Assembly: GCA_039818285.1 (NCBI GenBank)
Contig: JBCBUE010000002.1
Location: forward strand, 45,450 to 109,449
Length of the DNA: 64,000 nucleotides
Source of the DNA: JBCBUE01 sp039818285
Lineage (GTDB): Bacteria; Planctomycetota; Phycisphaerae; Phycisphaerales; Phycisphaeraceae
Direction of reading: 5' to 3'
Shown here: piece by piece, positions 29,989 to 41,700 of the stretch
Position numbering within the stretch: the stretch's first letter is position 1
Layout of the letters: each line of letters starts with the position of its first letter
Notes under the pieces: model-generated
Database searches by the model: none
Told to the model about the DNA's origin: nothing
The model's input: the letters and a program-made list of their open reading frames with translations, nothing else
Translations under genes and position numbers: made by a program

Positions 29989-31586
29989 CGCAGCATCGCC
30001 TCGAGCGTCTCCAGCCGATCCGCGTCGGCCGCCGCTTTGTCGTCGCGGATGCGCAGCATCCTCGGAAACCGCAACGCCACCCCGCTGCGGTGCCTGTCGC
30101 TCCGCGCCAGTCCCTCGAACCCGATCTCGAATACACGCGCCGGCTCCACCACCCGCACCGGCCCGTGCCGACCCACCGTGTGCCCCCGCACCCAGCGATC
30201 CACCGACTCGATCTCGTCGTTCGTCAGCCCCGAGTACGCCCGCGTCACCGGCACCAGTTCCCCATCCCGCCAGCACGCGAACGTGTACGCCGTGAACAAC
30301 CCCGCGCGACGCCCGGACCCCTGCTCGGCCTGAACCAGCACCGCGTCCACCGTGTACGGATCGACCTTCCACTTGAACCACCCGCCCCGCACCCGCCCCA
30401 CCTCGTACACAGCGTCCCTCCGCTTCAGCATCACCCCTTCCGTGCCACGCTCGCGTGCCGAATCCTTCAACGCCTCCACCTCGCCCCAGCTCGCCGGTTC
30501 AAGCAACGGCGAACGTCCGATCGGCGAGTCCCCATCGAGCCCGTGCGTCACGTCGACCAGCAAGTCATCGAGTTCAGCCCGACGCTTATCCGTGGTCTGC
30601 GACCGCAGATCGACGCCGTCCAACTCCAACACGTCGTACGCCATAAACCGCACGGCCAACCGGTCAAACAGCGTCAGTTCCACCCGCTTGCGACCGATCC
30701 GTGTCTGAAGATCGGCGAACGAACCCACCCCCTGTTCGCCCCACGCCAGCAGCTCGCCGTCCAGCACCACATCCCGCGGCAACGCCTGCACCGCCTGCAC
30801 CACCTCCGGGAACGCCTCGGTCACCAGCTCCTCCCCACGCGACCAGACCCACACCTTCCCCTCCCGCCGGATCACCTGCCCGCGGATGCCGTCCCACTTC
30901 CACTCCACGCGCCAGTCCGTCACGCTGCCCAGCTGTTCCGTCGGCAAATCCAGGGCATACGCGAGACAGAACGGATACGGCCTCCCCCCGTCGCTCGCCA
31001 ACCCCTCGCCCGACAGCAGCGCCGCAAACGATTCCCCCGTCGGCTGCCACGACCCCGACAGCCGGTGCGCCATCTCCGCCGGCTCCACCCCCGCGACCTC
31101 GGCCAATGCCCGAGTCACCAGCTTCTTCGACACGCCCACACGAAACGCCGTCGAGATGAGCTTGTGATAAACAAACCGCTGTCGCCGATCCATCACCGCC
31201 CACGCCGCCTCCACCACCGCCCGCCGCTTCTCCTCCGGCAGCACGCCCAAAGGCAACACCCGATCCTCCACCACACGCCACAGCGGCTCGTCGGTCCCGT
31301 CAACTTCTTCATCCGGCAAAATCAAACTCAACGTTTCCGATAAATCGCCGACCACTGAATAAGACCGATCGATCAGCCAGCTCGGGTAGCCCGTCCGCTG
31401 GGCTGCCCACCGACGCAGCAGCCGCGACGGCGTCCCCCGCACCAGCTTGCGCCCCATCAACGCCGACAACGCCCACGCTCCGCTACGCGGATCGACGCCC
31501 GTGAAATAGTCACGCAGCGCTGCCATCTTCGCGTTCGTCGCGTTGCTGGCGTCCAGGCGCTCGAACAGCTCGGTGAACCGACGCAA
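29985..31586 (-). CDS. ATP-dependent DNA ligase (LigB/Lhr-cluster type)
   Basis: Seals DNA nicks through a ligase-AMP intermediate. 533 residues: N-terminal DNA-binding domain (about 1-200), adenylation domain with motif I 'EWKWDGIRG' (Lys230), 'DGELLAWG' (motif III) and 'GVMLKRRDAVYEVGRVRGGWFKWK' (motifs IV-V), then OB fold. The N-terminus 'RRFTELFERLDASNATNAK' matches the family exactly after a TTG start at 31586, eight bases after the exonuclease stop. The three-prime end overlaps lhr by four bases. Confidence 0.93.
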   Translation of the reverse strand: MRRFTELFERLDASNATNAKMAALRDYFTGVDPRSGAWALSALMGRKLVRGTPSRLLRRWAAQRTGYPSWLIDRSYSVVGDLSETLSLILPDEEVDGTDEPLWRVVEDRVLPLGVLPEEKRRAVVEAAWAVMDRRQRFVYHKLISTAFRVGVSKKLVTRALAEVAGVEPAEMAHRLSGSWQPTGESFAALLSGEGLASDGGRPYPFCLAYALDLPTEQLGSVTDWRVEWKWDGIRGQVIRREGKVWVWSRGEELVTEAFPEVVQAVQALPRDVVLDGELLAWGEQGVGSFADLQTRIGRKRVELTLFDRLAVRFMAYDVLELDGVDLRSQTTDKRRAELDDLLVDVTHGLDGDSPIGRSPLLEPASWGEVEALKDSARERGTEGVMLKRRDAVYEVGRVRGGWFKWKVDPYTVDAVLVQAEQGSGRRAGLFTAYTFACWRDGELVPVTRAYSGLTNDEIESVDRWVRGHTVGRHGPVRVVEPARVFEIGFEGLARSDRHRSGVALRFPRMLRIRDDKAAADADRLETLEAMLR

Positions 31587-31594
31587 CGCTCGCC

Positions 31595-32665
31595 TTACCC
31601 TTCCCCGCCCGGCTGGGCGTCGCCGCCCTCGCCCTCGTACCGGGCCGGCACGACGAACGCGTCCGTGTCCCGCTCTTCACGCAGGTAACGCACCAGCTCT
31701 TCGCGATACCCGTGCGTTACCCCGACCCGACAGGCCCCCGTGGCCGCGATCGCGTCCAGCAGCCCCGGCCAGTCCGCGTGGTCCGACACCACGAACCCCC
31801 GATCGACCGCCCGGAACCGCCGCCGTCCGCGCACCGCCATCCAGCCCGACGCCAGCGCCGCCGACATCGGCCTCAGCTTTTTCACCCACGCCGTCCCGTT
31901 CGCCGACGGCGGCGCGATCACCAGCAGCCCCGTCCCCGCCTTCTTCGCGGCCTTCACCGCCTCCACCGTCGCGTGCGCGGTCTCGGGCAGGTCGATCCCC
32001 GCCTGCCGATACGCCTCGGTCAGCCCCCGCATCGCGCCGTGCTCCAGGATCGGCCCCAGCCCCTCATCGACTCCCCGCCGCAGCCCCGCGAGCAGCCGTT
32101 GCGCCTTGCCCAGCGCGTAGGCGTACACCACCGTCGTCCGCCCCGACTCGGCGTTGCCCCGCCACCAATCGATCATCCCGTCGAACACCCCGTCCGCGTC
32201 CGGCCAACGGTAGATCGGCAGCCCGAACGTGCTCTCGGTGATGAACGTGTCGCACGCGACAGGCGCGAACGCCGCGCACGTCGGGTCCGGCTCGACCTTG
32301 TAATCCCCGCTCACCACCGTCACGCCCCCGCCTCGCTCCATCGCACCTGCCGCCTCGACGCGCACCTGCGCCGAACCAAGCAGGTGACCCGCCGGGTGCA
32401 GCGACACCCGCGCCGCCCCCTCGTCCCACGCCTGGCCGTAATCGCGCGTCTCGATCCGCGCCCCCGCCTGCACCCGCCGACGCAGCACCCCGGCCCCGAC
32501 CTCGGCGCACACGTACGCCCCACACCCCGGCACCGCGTGATCGCTGTGCGCGTGCGTGATCACCGCCCGCTCCACCGGCGACCACGGGTCGACGTGAAAC
32601 CCGCCTCTGTCGCACCACAGCCCCCGCTCGCTAACTTGGATCAGGCCCGCGACCATGCCGGCCAT
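31595..32665 (-). CDS. Ligase-associated MBL-fold exonuclease
   Basis: Metallo-beta-lactamase/beta-CASP nuclease of 356 residues, related to SNM1 and CPSF73-type enzymes. Zinc motif HAHSDH at 38-43, then 'LHPAGHLLGSAQVRVE' with the next His ligand, 'VVSGDYKVEPD' and 'ITESTFGLPIY'; the C-terminal 'VVSDHADWPGLLDAI' and 'VGVTHGYREELVRYL' complete the beta-CASP core. First gene of the four-gene cluster; ATG 32665 was used, and a second ATG follows at 32656. Divergent from a small membrane-protein gene with 60 bases between. Confidence 0.92.
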   Translation of the reverse strand: MAGMVAGLIQVSERGLWCDRGGFHVDPWSPVERAVITHAHSDHAVPGCGAYVCAEVGAGVLRRRVQAGARIETRDYGQAWDEGAARVSLHPAGHLLGSAQVRVEAAGAMERGGGVTVVSGDYKVEPDPTCAAFAPVACDTFITESTFGLPIYRWPDADGVFDGMIDWWRGNAESGRTTVVYAYALGKAQRLLAGLRRGVDEGLGPILEHGAMRGLTEAYRQAGIDLPETAHATVEAVKAAKKAGTGLLVIAPPSANGTAWVKKLRPMSAALASGWMAVRGRRRFRAVDRGFVVSDHADWPGLLDAIAATGACRVGVTHGYREELVRYLREERDTDAFVVPARYEGEGGDAQPGGEG

Positions 32666-32725
32666 CGTAGGACGTCTCTTCTACCTTCAAGAAGCCCGGC
32701 CCCCGCGTCGCGGCCAACCTTCCCT

Positions 32726-33151
32726 ATGCGCGACGCGATCGCCTCCGACTCGGCATCCACCGGCAGCCCACCGCCCGTCGGCCCCAAGCCCCCCTCGCCC
32801 GCGGCCGCCTTCGTCGCCCACGCCATCACCACGCTGGCGGTGGCCTCGCTGATCTCGCTCGCCGTCGCGGTGGGGTGGGTCGTCCCCTCGTTCCGCCACA
32901 CGTTCGCCGACTTCGACGTCGCGATCCCCGCCCTGACCGTCGCCGTGCTCAACGTCTCCGGCCCGCCGGGCGGGGTCGCCCTCGGCGCCGTCGCGATCGC
33001 GCTCGTCGTCGTCTCGATCGCCGGTCGACGCAGGCCGACCGCGGTCGCGCTACTAGCGATCTTCGCGCTGCTCGCCACGATGCTGGCATCGGTGATCTGC
33101 GTGCTGGCCGTGGCGATGCCCCTGGTGAAGGTCATGCAGTCGGTCGCCTGA
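32726..33151 (+). CDS. Small membrane protein, unknown
   Basis: 141 residues from ATG 32726, with a Pro-rich N-terminus and three hydrophobic segments (about 31-52, 79-97 and 105-135). The word 'WVVPSFRHTFADFDVAIPALT' resembles the loop found in type II secretion F-type proteins and in small two-helix membrane proteins, but the domain is too short for GspF. Function unknown. It is followed by tRNA-Arg 93 bases downstream. Confidence 0.6.
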   Translation: MRDAIASDSASTGSPPPVGPKPPSPAAAFVAHAITTLAVASLISLAVAVGWVVPSFRHTFADFDVAIPALTVAVLNVSGPPGGVALGAVAIALVVVSIAGRRRPTAVALLAIFALLATMLASVICVLAVAMPLVKVMQSVA

Positions 33152-33181
33152 CGCGACCCACCCCGGCCGTTTCTCGAACGC

Positions 33182-33210
33182 TTTCACCACTCGACGAACT
33201 CCCCTACACT
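33182..33210 (+). promoter_or_regulatory. Candidate promoter of tRNA-Arg
   Basis: TTTCAC at 33182-33187, a 17-base spacer, and TACACT at 33205-33210, four of six matches for each box. The expected start (about 33217) is 28 bases before the tRNA. Confidence 0.45.
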
Positions 33211-33244
33211 GCGAGGTTCCGGCGGCCCGCGTCGCCGATGCCTT

Positions 33245-33318
33245 GATCGCGTAGCTCAGTTGGATAGAGCGGCTGCCTCCGGAGCAGCAGGTCGCAGGTT
33301 CGAGCCCTGCCGCGATCG
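33245..33318 (+). tRNA. tRNA-Arg, anticodon CCG
   Basis: Complete cloverleaf: acceptor GATCGCG (33245-33251) pairs with CGCGATC (33311-33317), discriminator G 33318; D arm GCTC/GAGC; anticodon stem GCTGC/GCAGC (33272-33276, 33284-33288) with loop CTCCGGA, anticodon CCG at 33279-33281; T arm GCAGG/CCTGC with loop TTCGAGC. Reads the CGG codon. The CCA end is not encoded. Confidence 0.97.
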
Positions 33319-33359
33319 TTCGCTCGCGACTCGGCGCACCGAGGCGACCGAAGCTCAAG

Positions 33360-33623
33360 CTACGTCTGCAGTTCGCCGCCGGTGTTCATCGACAGCACCA
33401 TCGCGATGAAGACGCCGACGATCGCGAGGAAGGCGACGACGCCGAGGATGAGGTTCAGGCGGGCCTTCGGTCCGTTCTGCCAGATGCGGCCGACCGGGGC
33501 GACGACGAAGAACATCACCAACCCGATGAGCGCCAGCGTCAGCACGGCCGCGGAGGTGATCGTCAACGCGTTCACCTGCGGGTTCAGGCCGAACACGTTC
33601 TGTTGAGCAAGCAGCAGCGACAT
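33360..33623 (-). CDS. Small two-helix membrane protein
   Basis: 87 residues with two hydrophobic segments (about 22-45 and 57-79) joined by a short basic loop ('RIWQNGPKARLN'). No known family recognised. It starts 13 bases after the stop of the exported secretin-like protein and is probably transcribed with it. ATG 33623. Confidence 0.65.
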   Translation of the reverse strand: MSLLLAQQNVFGLNPQVNALTITSAAVLTLALIGLVMFFVVAPVGRIWQNGPKARLNLILGVVAFLAIVGVFIAMVLSMNTGGELQT

Positions 33624-33636
33624 CGTTGCCCCCGGG

Positions 33637-34260
33637 TCAGGCGTCCCGATCCGTGATCATCAGTCGGATGAGGTCGATCAACTCCTGCACGCGCTCGGCC
33701 CGCGTCTGCACGGGCTCGTCGTCGTCGTTGTCCTGGAAGAGATCGCCGGCCCCGCCGTCGGACACGCCGTTGAGAACCTGATTGAGGTCGAGCTCTGGGG
33801 CGTTGTTGAAATCGCGGATGGGCATGAGGTCGCCGCGGACGTCGTAGATGCGGGTGACCATGCGTTGGTCGAGCTGGCGACGGGTCGAGGTGGTGACGAT
33901 ACCGCCCTCGATGGCGTAGTCGATCGGGTCGAACTCGGTGCTGACCTGTTGCAGGGCGCGGCGGAGGACGATTCCGGCGGGGACGTCGTTGAGGACGAGC
34001 TCGACCGAGGCGTCGCGCGGCACGCCGGCCTCCTCGAGGCGGTTCCAGCGGACGTCGACGTTGACGCCGGTCAAGGCCCGGACGTAGGCGATGGCCTGCT
34101 CGAGGGGGACGCCGCGGAAGTCGACCGAGATCGGCCGGTTCAGCCGGGCCTGGGTGCGTCGCTCGGCCTCGGCCGAGAGGGATTGGCCGCAGGCCACGCC
34201 CGCCGCGACCGCGACAAGCGTCGTGAAGGCAACCGCGAGCACTCGTGGCGTCGACCGCAT
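33637..34260 (-). CDS. Exported protein with a secretin/TonB short-N-like domain
   Basis: 207 residues. Signal peptide 'VLAVAFTTLVAVAAGVA' before C-G-Q; the Cys could be a lipoprotein site, although the lipobox is weak. Residues about 40-130 ('RPISVDFRGVPLEQAIAYVRALTGVNVDV', 'VELVLNDVPAGIVLRRALQQV') follow the STN pattern of secretins and of many exported planctomycete proteins. An acidic tail 'FQDNDDDEP' and a helix 'VQELIDLIRLMITDRDA' follow. No secretin pore domain is present. Lies 42 bases after hppA, 13 before the next membrane protein. Confidence 0.7.
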   Translation of the reverse strand: MRSTPRVLAVAFTTLVAVAAGVACGQSLSAEAERRTQARLNRPISVDFRGVPLEQAIAYVRALTGVNVDVRWNRLEEAGVPRDASVELVLNDVPAGIVLRRALQQVSTEFDPIDYAIEGGIVTTSTRRQLDQRMVTRIYDVRGDLMPIRDFNNAPELDLNQVLNGVSDGGAGDLFQDNDDDEPVQTRAERVQELIDLIRLMITDRDA

Positions 34261-34302
34261 ACCCGCATTGTACGGGGGCAGCGCGGTCTTCCAAGGGTCG
34301 CG

Positions 34303-36606
<2,304 letters not shown>

Positions 36607-36792
36607 GCGATGCTCCCGGTTGGGATTTGAATCGCGTTCGATGGTAGTCGTTATCCGATCGAGTGACGGGGTCGATCCCACCTTCGGCACCCCCGGATCG
36701 ACCCTAATCACGAGCAAGGAATTTCCCCCAATGACACCGCCTGTTAATCTTGCTGACGGCTTGCGTGAACGCGGTATTGGCCGCGAACCATT

Positions 36793-36798
36793 GAGGAG
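36793..36798 (+). promoter_or_regulatory. Ribosome binding site that fixes the glsA TTG start
   Basis: GAGGAG nine bases before the TTG at 36808. No in-frame ATG is near, so this site decides the start. The remaining hppA-glsA gap (36607-36792) shows no clear promoter to me. Confidence 0.6.
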
Positions 36799-36807
36799 AC
36801 AGCCGGT

Positions 36808-38688
36808 TTGACCACCGCGTTGCGCGACCTGGGCGCCCCGGCGGAGATCGACGCGATCGATCCACTCGCACACCCGCTGCAGGCCTACATCGACGAGCTG
36901 CACGAGCGGCACCTGGCCTGCCGCGAGGGCCAGGTCGCCGACTACATCGCCCAGCTTGGCCGGGCCGACGCCGACTGGTTCGGCATCGCGATCGCCACCG
37001 CCGACGGCCACGTCTACCTGACCGGCGACGCCGACGTGCCGTTCTCGATCCAGTCGATCTCCAAGCCGTTCGTCTACGGCCTGGCGCTCGAGGACCACGG
37101 GCTCGACGAGGTCAGCAGGTACGTCGGCGTCGAGCCGTCGGGCGAGGCATTCAACTCAATCAGCCTCGACCCCGTCACCGGCCGGCCGTCGAACCCGATG
37201 ATCAACGCCGGCGCGATTGCCTCCGCCGGGCTTGTCGAGGCCGACAACCCCACCGACCGCATCAACCGCATCCTCGACATGTTCGCCCGCTTCGTCGGCC
37301 ACGACGTCGCCATCGACGGCGACGTCTATCGCTCCGAGTCCGACACCGGGTTTCGCAACCGCGCGATCGCCAACCTGCTGCGCAACTTCGAGATCCTTCA
37401 GGGCGACCCCGACGAGGTGCTCGACGTCTACTTCCAGCAGTGCGCGATCCTGACCAGCTGCCGCGACCTGGCCGTGATGGGCGCGACGCTCGCGGCAGGC
37501 GGCGTGTGCCCGATCACCAGCGAGCGGGCGATCTCCGAGCGAACGGTGCGACACATGCTCAGCCTGATGGCGACGTGCGGGATGTACGACTACGCCGGCG
37601 AGTGGGTCTTCCGCGTGGGCATGCCGGCCAAGTCGGGCGTGGCGGGCGGGGTGCTGGGCGTCTTGCCCGGGCAGCTGGGCGTCGCGGTGTTCTCGCCGCC
37701 GCTGGACGCCAAGGGCAACAGCGTGCGCGGTATCCGCGTGTTCAATGACCTTGCGGCCATGCTCGGGCTGCACATGTTCCACCGCACCGACCCATCGCAC
37801 ACGTTCATCCGCAACCGCTACAGCGGCAAGAACGTCCGCTCGCGCCGCCAGCGCAACTCGGTGCAGACGCAGACGCTCGATCGGCTCGGCGAGAAGGTCG
37901 GCGTCTGGGAGCTGCAGGGCTACCTGCCGGTGTACGGCGCGGAGCTGGTGATCCGCGACGTGCTGGCCAACAGCCGGGACATGACGCACGTCGTGTTCGA
38001 CCTGCGCCGGATCACGGGCGTGCAGCAGTCGTCGGCGATGATGCTCGCGCGCTTCGCGGTGGACGCCACGGAGCACGGCCGGGCGGTCGTGTTCGCCCAC
38101 GCCGAGCCGCACGCCGCGATGACCCAGGCGATCGACGCGGCGTTCGGGTCGTTGCCGCAGCGCCCCGCTCGCGTCTGCGCCGACACCGACGCCGCCATCG
38201 AGTGGTGCGAGGACCGCCTGCTCGACGAGTCGCTCTGCCAGCGCCCGGTCTCCCTGGCGTCGATCGAGCAGTTCGACCTGCTTAACGCGCTGACCGCCGA
38301 GGAGCTGGACGTGATGCGCCACCTGCTGGAAGAACGCTACGCGGCGCCCGGCGAGTACCTGATGCGACAGGGCGACGAGCCAGACGGCGTGTACTTCCTC
38401 GTCTCCGGCACCGCGAGCGTCCTGCTCGAGGGCGATCGGCCGATCCGCGTCGCGACCTGCTCGCCGGTCATCACCGTCGGCGAGATGTCGCTGCTCGAGC
38501 GTCGGCCGCGCTCGGCGACCGTTCGCGCCGACGACCCGATGCACTACCTCGTGCTGACGCTCGACTCGTTCGACAGGCTGCGTGCCGAGCACACCGAGAT
38601 CGCGCTGAAAGTGATGGAGAACGTCGGCCGCGACCTGAGCACCAAGCTCCGCCAAGCCAACACGCAGATCGAGGCGTTGAGCGACTGA
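36808..38688 (+). CDS. glsA: Glutaminase A fused to STAS and cyclic-nucleotide-binding domains
   Basis: Deamidates glutamine to glutamate and ammonia. Residues about 20-330 are the serine-lysine glutaminase (SxxK motif S83-I-S-K86 in 'FSIQSISKPF'; 'NPMINAGAIAS'; 'GMPAKSGVAGGVLGVLPG'). Residues about 370-465 form a STAS domain ('VVFDLRRITGVQQSSAMML'), and about 485-610 a CNB/Crp-type domain with phosphate-binding cassette 'GEMSLLERRPRSAT'. Plain bacterial glutaminases are about 310 residues, so 626 reflects the fusion. Start is TTG with a good ribosome binding site. The CNB and STAS parts suggest control by a nucleotide and a protein partner; this is inference. Confidence 0.93.
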   Translation: MTTALRDLGAPAEIDAIDPLAHPLQAYIDELHERHLACREGQVADYIAQLGRADADWFGIAIATADGHVYLTGDADVPFSIQSISKPFVYGLALEDHGLDEVSRYVGVEPSGEAFNSISLDPVTGRPSNPMINAGAIASAGLVEADNPTDRINRILDMFARFVGHDVAIDGDVYRSESDTGFRNRAIANLLRNFEILQGDPDEVLDVYFQQCAILTSCRDLAVMGATLAAGGVCPITSERAISERTVRHMLSLMATCGMYDYAGEWVFRVGMPAKSGVAGGVLGVLPGQLGVAVFSPPLDAKGNSVRGIRVFNDLAAMLGLHMFHRTDPSHTFIRNRYSGKNVRSRRQRNSVQTQTLDRLGEKVGVWELQGYLPVYGAELVIRDVLANSRDMTHVVFDLRRITGVQQSSAMMLARFAVDATEHGRAVVFAHAEPHAAMTQAIDAAFGSLPQRPARVCADTDAAIEWCEDRLLDESLCQRPVSLASIEQFDLLNALTAEELDVMRHLLEERYAAPGEYLMRQGDEPDGVYFLVSGTASVLLEGDRPIRVATCSPVITVGEMSLLERRPRSATVRADDPMHYLVLTLDSFDRLRAEHTEIALKVMENVGRDLSTKLRQANTQIEALSD

Positions 38689-38700
38689 TCGTGTTCGGGG

Positions 38701-41700
38701 TTAGCGCGACGCGCCGAGCACGGCGTTGGCGCCCAGGCCGCGGGCGTCGTCGATCGTGTAGCCGTTGATGCCCCAGTGCTCCAGGCCGGCCCAGCCGCAG
38801 GTCAGGTCCTCGGCGCTGAAGATCACGGCGTCGCGCCCGTCGAGCGTGACCGTCGACAGCCGCGGCCGATCCGTGAGCACGCCCTGCTGCAGGGTGTACA
38901 GCCGGTACTCGACGGACGAGCGGTCGCTGGCCTTGTCGGGCAGCCCTTGGCCGGTGAGCACGGGGGAGGCCAGCGAGATCGGCACGGGCGTTCGGTCGGG
39001 GAAGATGGTGGCGAACATGGCTTCGGCGGCGGCGACGGCCTCGGCCGACCCGCCCGCGGCGTCCATCACCAGCGTGCCCCCCGCCTCGCACCAGCGCCGG
39101 ATGGCCTCGGCCTCGTCGGCGTCGAGCACGCCGTCGCCGACCGTCGTCAGGAAGGCGATGTCGACCGAGTCGGACAGCGAGCCGGGCGCGACGGTCGTGA
39201 CATTCAGCCCGGTGCGGTGGTTGGCGGCCAGGTATCGGCTGAGCTGTTCGAGCGCGGCGGGCTCGGGGTCGAAGTCGCCGCTGTGGCTCAGCCGGGCGGC
39301 GGAAACCGTGCGCGACGGACGTGGCGCCGCGGCGAGGTGCGGGGAGTCCAGGCGGGTGCGCCGGGGGTTGCGGCCCACCCGGTAGAGGTACAGGTTCGAC
39401 ATCGTGACGAGCGCGTCCGACTCGCCCCGGCTCTTGGCCAGGTCCTCGTTGAGGTCTTTGATGAACCAGATCGCCCACGGCCGCACGTCCGACCCGATCG
39501 CCTGCATCCGCACCGAGGGGCGGACCTCGCGGTGGATGTCGTAGATCGTGTCCTCCGGCTCGATCGTCGCGATCTCTCGCCCGGGCGCGATCTTCTCCAG
39601 CAGCGTGCGGAAGCTGCGGCCGACCGCGGCCTTGGGGTCCGACGGGTTGAGCAGCAGCAGGCCGCCGGCCTGGACGTAGTCGCGCAGCTTGTCGACCTGG
39701 GCGTCGGAGAAGTTCAACGCGTCGGTTGCGCCGATGAACAGCATCGGGTAGTCGAGCAGCTCGGCCAGCGGTCGGCTGAGGTCGGTCGTGGTCCAGTGGG
39801 TGTCGCGCTCGTAGCGGTCCGAGGCGTAGCGGGTGAATCGGCCGAGGCCGCCGATCTCGTCGTCCCAGCCCGAGCCGTGCTCGACACGGGCGACGGCGAC
39901 GGGGTCGAGCGCCGAGGCAAGGTAGAGCAGGGCCATGGCGGTAGGCATGGTCGGGTCGTTGCTGAACGCTTCGGAGTACCACAGGCCGTTGCGCTGGCGC
40001 TGGATGATCAGCGGGGTGATGTCCCGGAACCAGTCGACGTCGTTGAAGACGGACCGCCCCGACGCCTTGCCGACCTGCTGGAGGCTCCACATGGTGAAGT
40101 ACCAGTCGATGCGGTCGTTGGGGGACTCGGCGGTGGTGAAGTGCCTGTCGAGCCACGCCACGCCCTTGTCGATCGCTTTGCGGCGTTCCTCGGAGCCGTC
40201 GGCGAGGACGCGGTCGACGATGCTCAGCGCGGCGACGCCGCCGGCCGTCGGCACCAGCGAGACCTCGTCGACGCGTGCGCCGTCGGGCTCCTGGCCAAAG
40301 GGCATGCCCGCGATGCGCCAGCCCGCCGGCTGATCGCCGGGCGTCTTCTGCTGCGTCGCCCGCCAGTGGCGATCGATCGCCTCCCAGACTTTGTTGGGGA
40401 TGCTCACCCCGGCCCGCTCGGCGGCCGCGAGGGCGTACACGGCGTATTGGGCGTGGGCGTGATCCCCCCAGCCCGCGTCCCCGTTCGTCGAGGCCCCCCA
40501 GCCGCCCTTGTCGGACATGCCCTCGATCAACCCGGCGACCTGGCGACGCAGGTCGGGCTCGTAGACCGCGCCGGGCAGCTGAGCGGCCATGAGCGTGCGC
40601 ATCGCGCGATTAAACGTCGTCGGCGAGTCCCCGGCGAGCCCGGTCTGCACGCGATTCAACAGCCCGGGCGACTGGCTCGGCTGGCCGGTGCCCACCATCG
40701 CCCACGCCAGCGCCGACTGCGTGCCACGCTTGCGGTTCAACGCGGCGCGACGTCCCCAGTTCAGCCAATCGTTGTAGCGATACGGCGGCAGGTCGATCCG
40801 CATCGGCTGAGACACCCCGTACCGGCCATACGCGTCGTTAATCCACGGGCGAGCGGCATCGATCGACCCCTCGATCGACTCGAGCGTGAGCGGGCCCGAG
40901 GCGTTGGCCGATCGGTAGCTCGGCGGGCGGGCGCTGGGGGCTTGCTGGATCGTCTTGGCGGCGTTGGCCAACGATGCCGAGATCGCCGGGAAGCGGAAGT
41001 ACACCTCCATCTGCCGCGCGAGTTCGGCCGGGTTGCGCTGGACCGAGCGTTGATTCGTCAGCCTGGTCTTGCCCTCGCTGGGGTACGACCACTTGCCCGA
41101 ACCGCGCGAGGCGCGCCCGAGCCGTTGAGAGATCGCGTCGATCGTGGCCGAGTCCAGGCGGGTGAGGTCGGCGCGGCCGTCGATGATCTGGCGCGTGATG
41201 GCGTCGAGCACGTCGAAGCCGGACTGCTGGTGCCGATCGGCCGCGCTCTTCGCAGAGTCGATCGTCTTCTCAACGTCGGCGTCGTCGCCGTAGCTGATGA
41301 TGAGTTCGGCCGCGGACGCGCGGGGGTCGCGGGTGAGCCAATTCAGCTCGCTGCGCCGCTGATTGCGGGCGGCGGCCTCGCGATCCGTCTTCAGGGGCGT
41401 CAGTCGATCATCCAGCGCTTCGCGCCGGGCCATCGCGGCACGGATCCGTTGCGCCTGGGCCGGTCCGACCACGCGGATCGCGGCCTCCCCGCGCAGCGTG
41501 CGCGTGAACGGCGGGACCCCCACGCTCACGGTCGTCTCGCCGTCGAGCCGCTGATACTCATGGAACAGCTCGATCGGCTCGCGGATCTCGACCGGCTCGA
41601 AGTCGCCGCGGAGATACTCCGCCGGGCGATCCGCCGCCAGCGTTTTCACCGCCGCCTCGGCGATGACCGGCGAGGGCGCCGCCTGCGTCGAGGCGCCGGG

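Noticed and set aside
33245..33360. tRNA-Arg as attachment site of an integrated element
   Set aside because: No integrase and no repeat of the tRNA 3' end in the window.
38471..40156. Long minus-strand ORF of 561 codons overlapping glsA and the DUF4159 gene
   Set aside because: Arg/Pro/Gly-rich shadow of the real genes; no recognisable domain.
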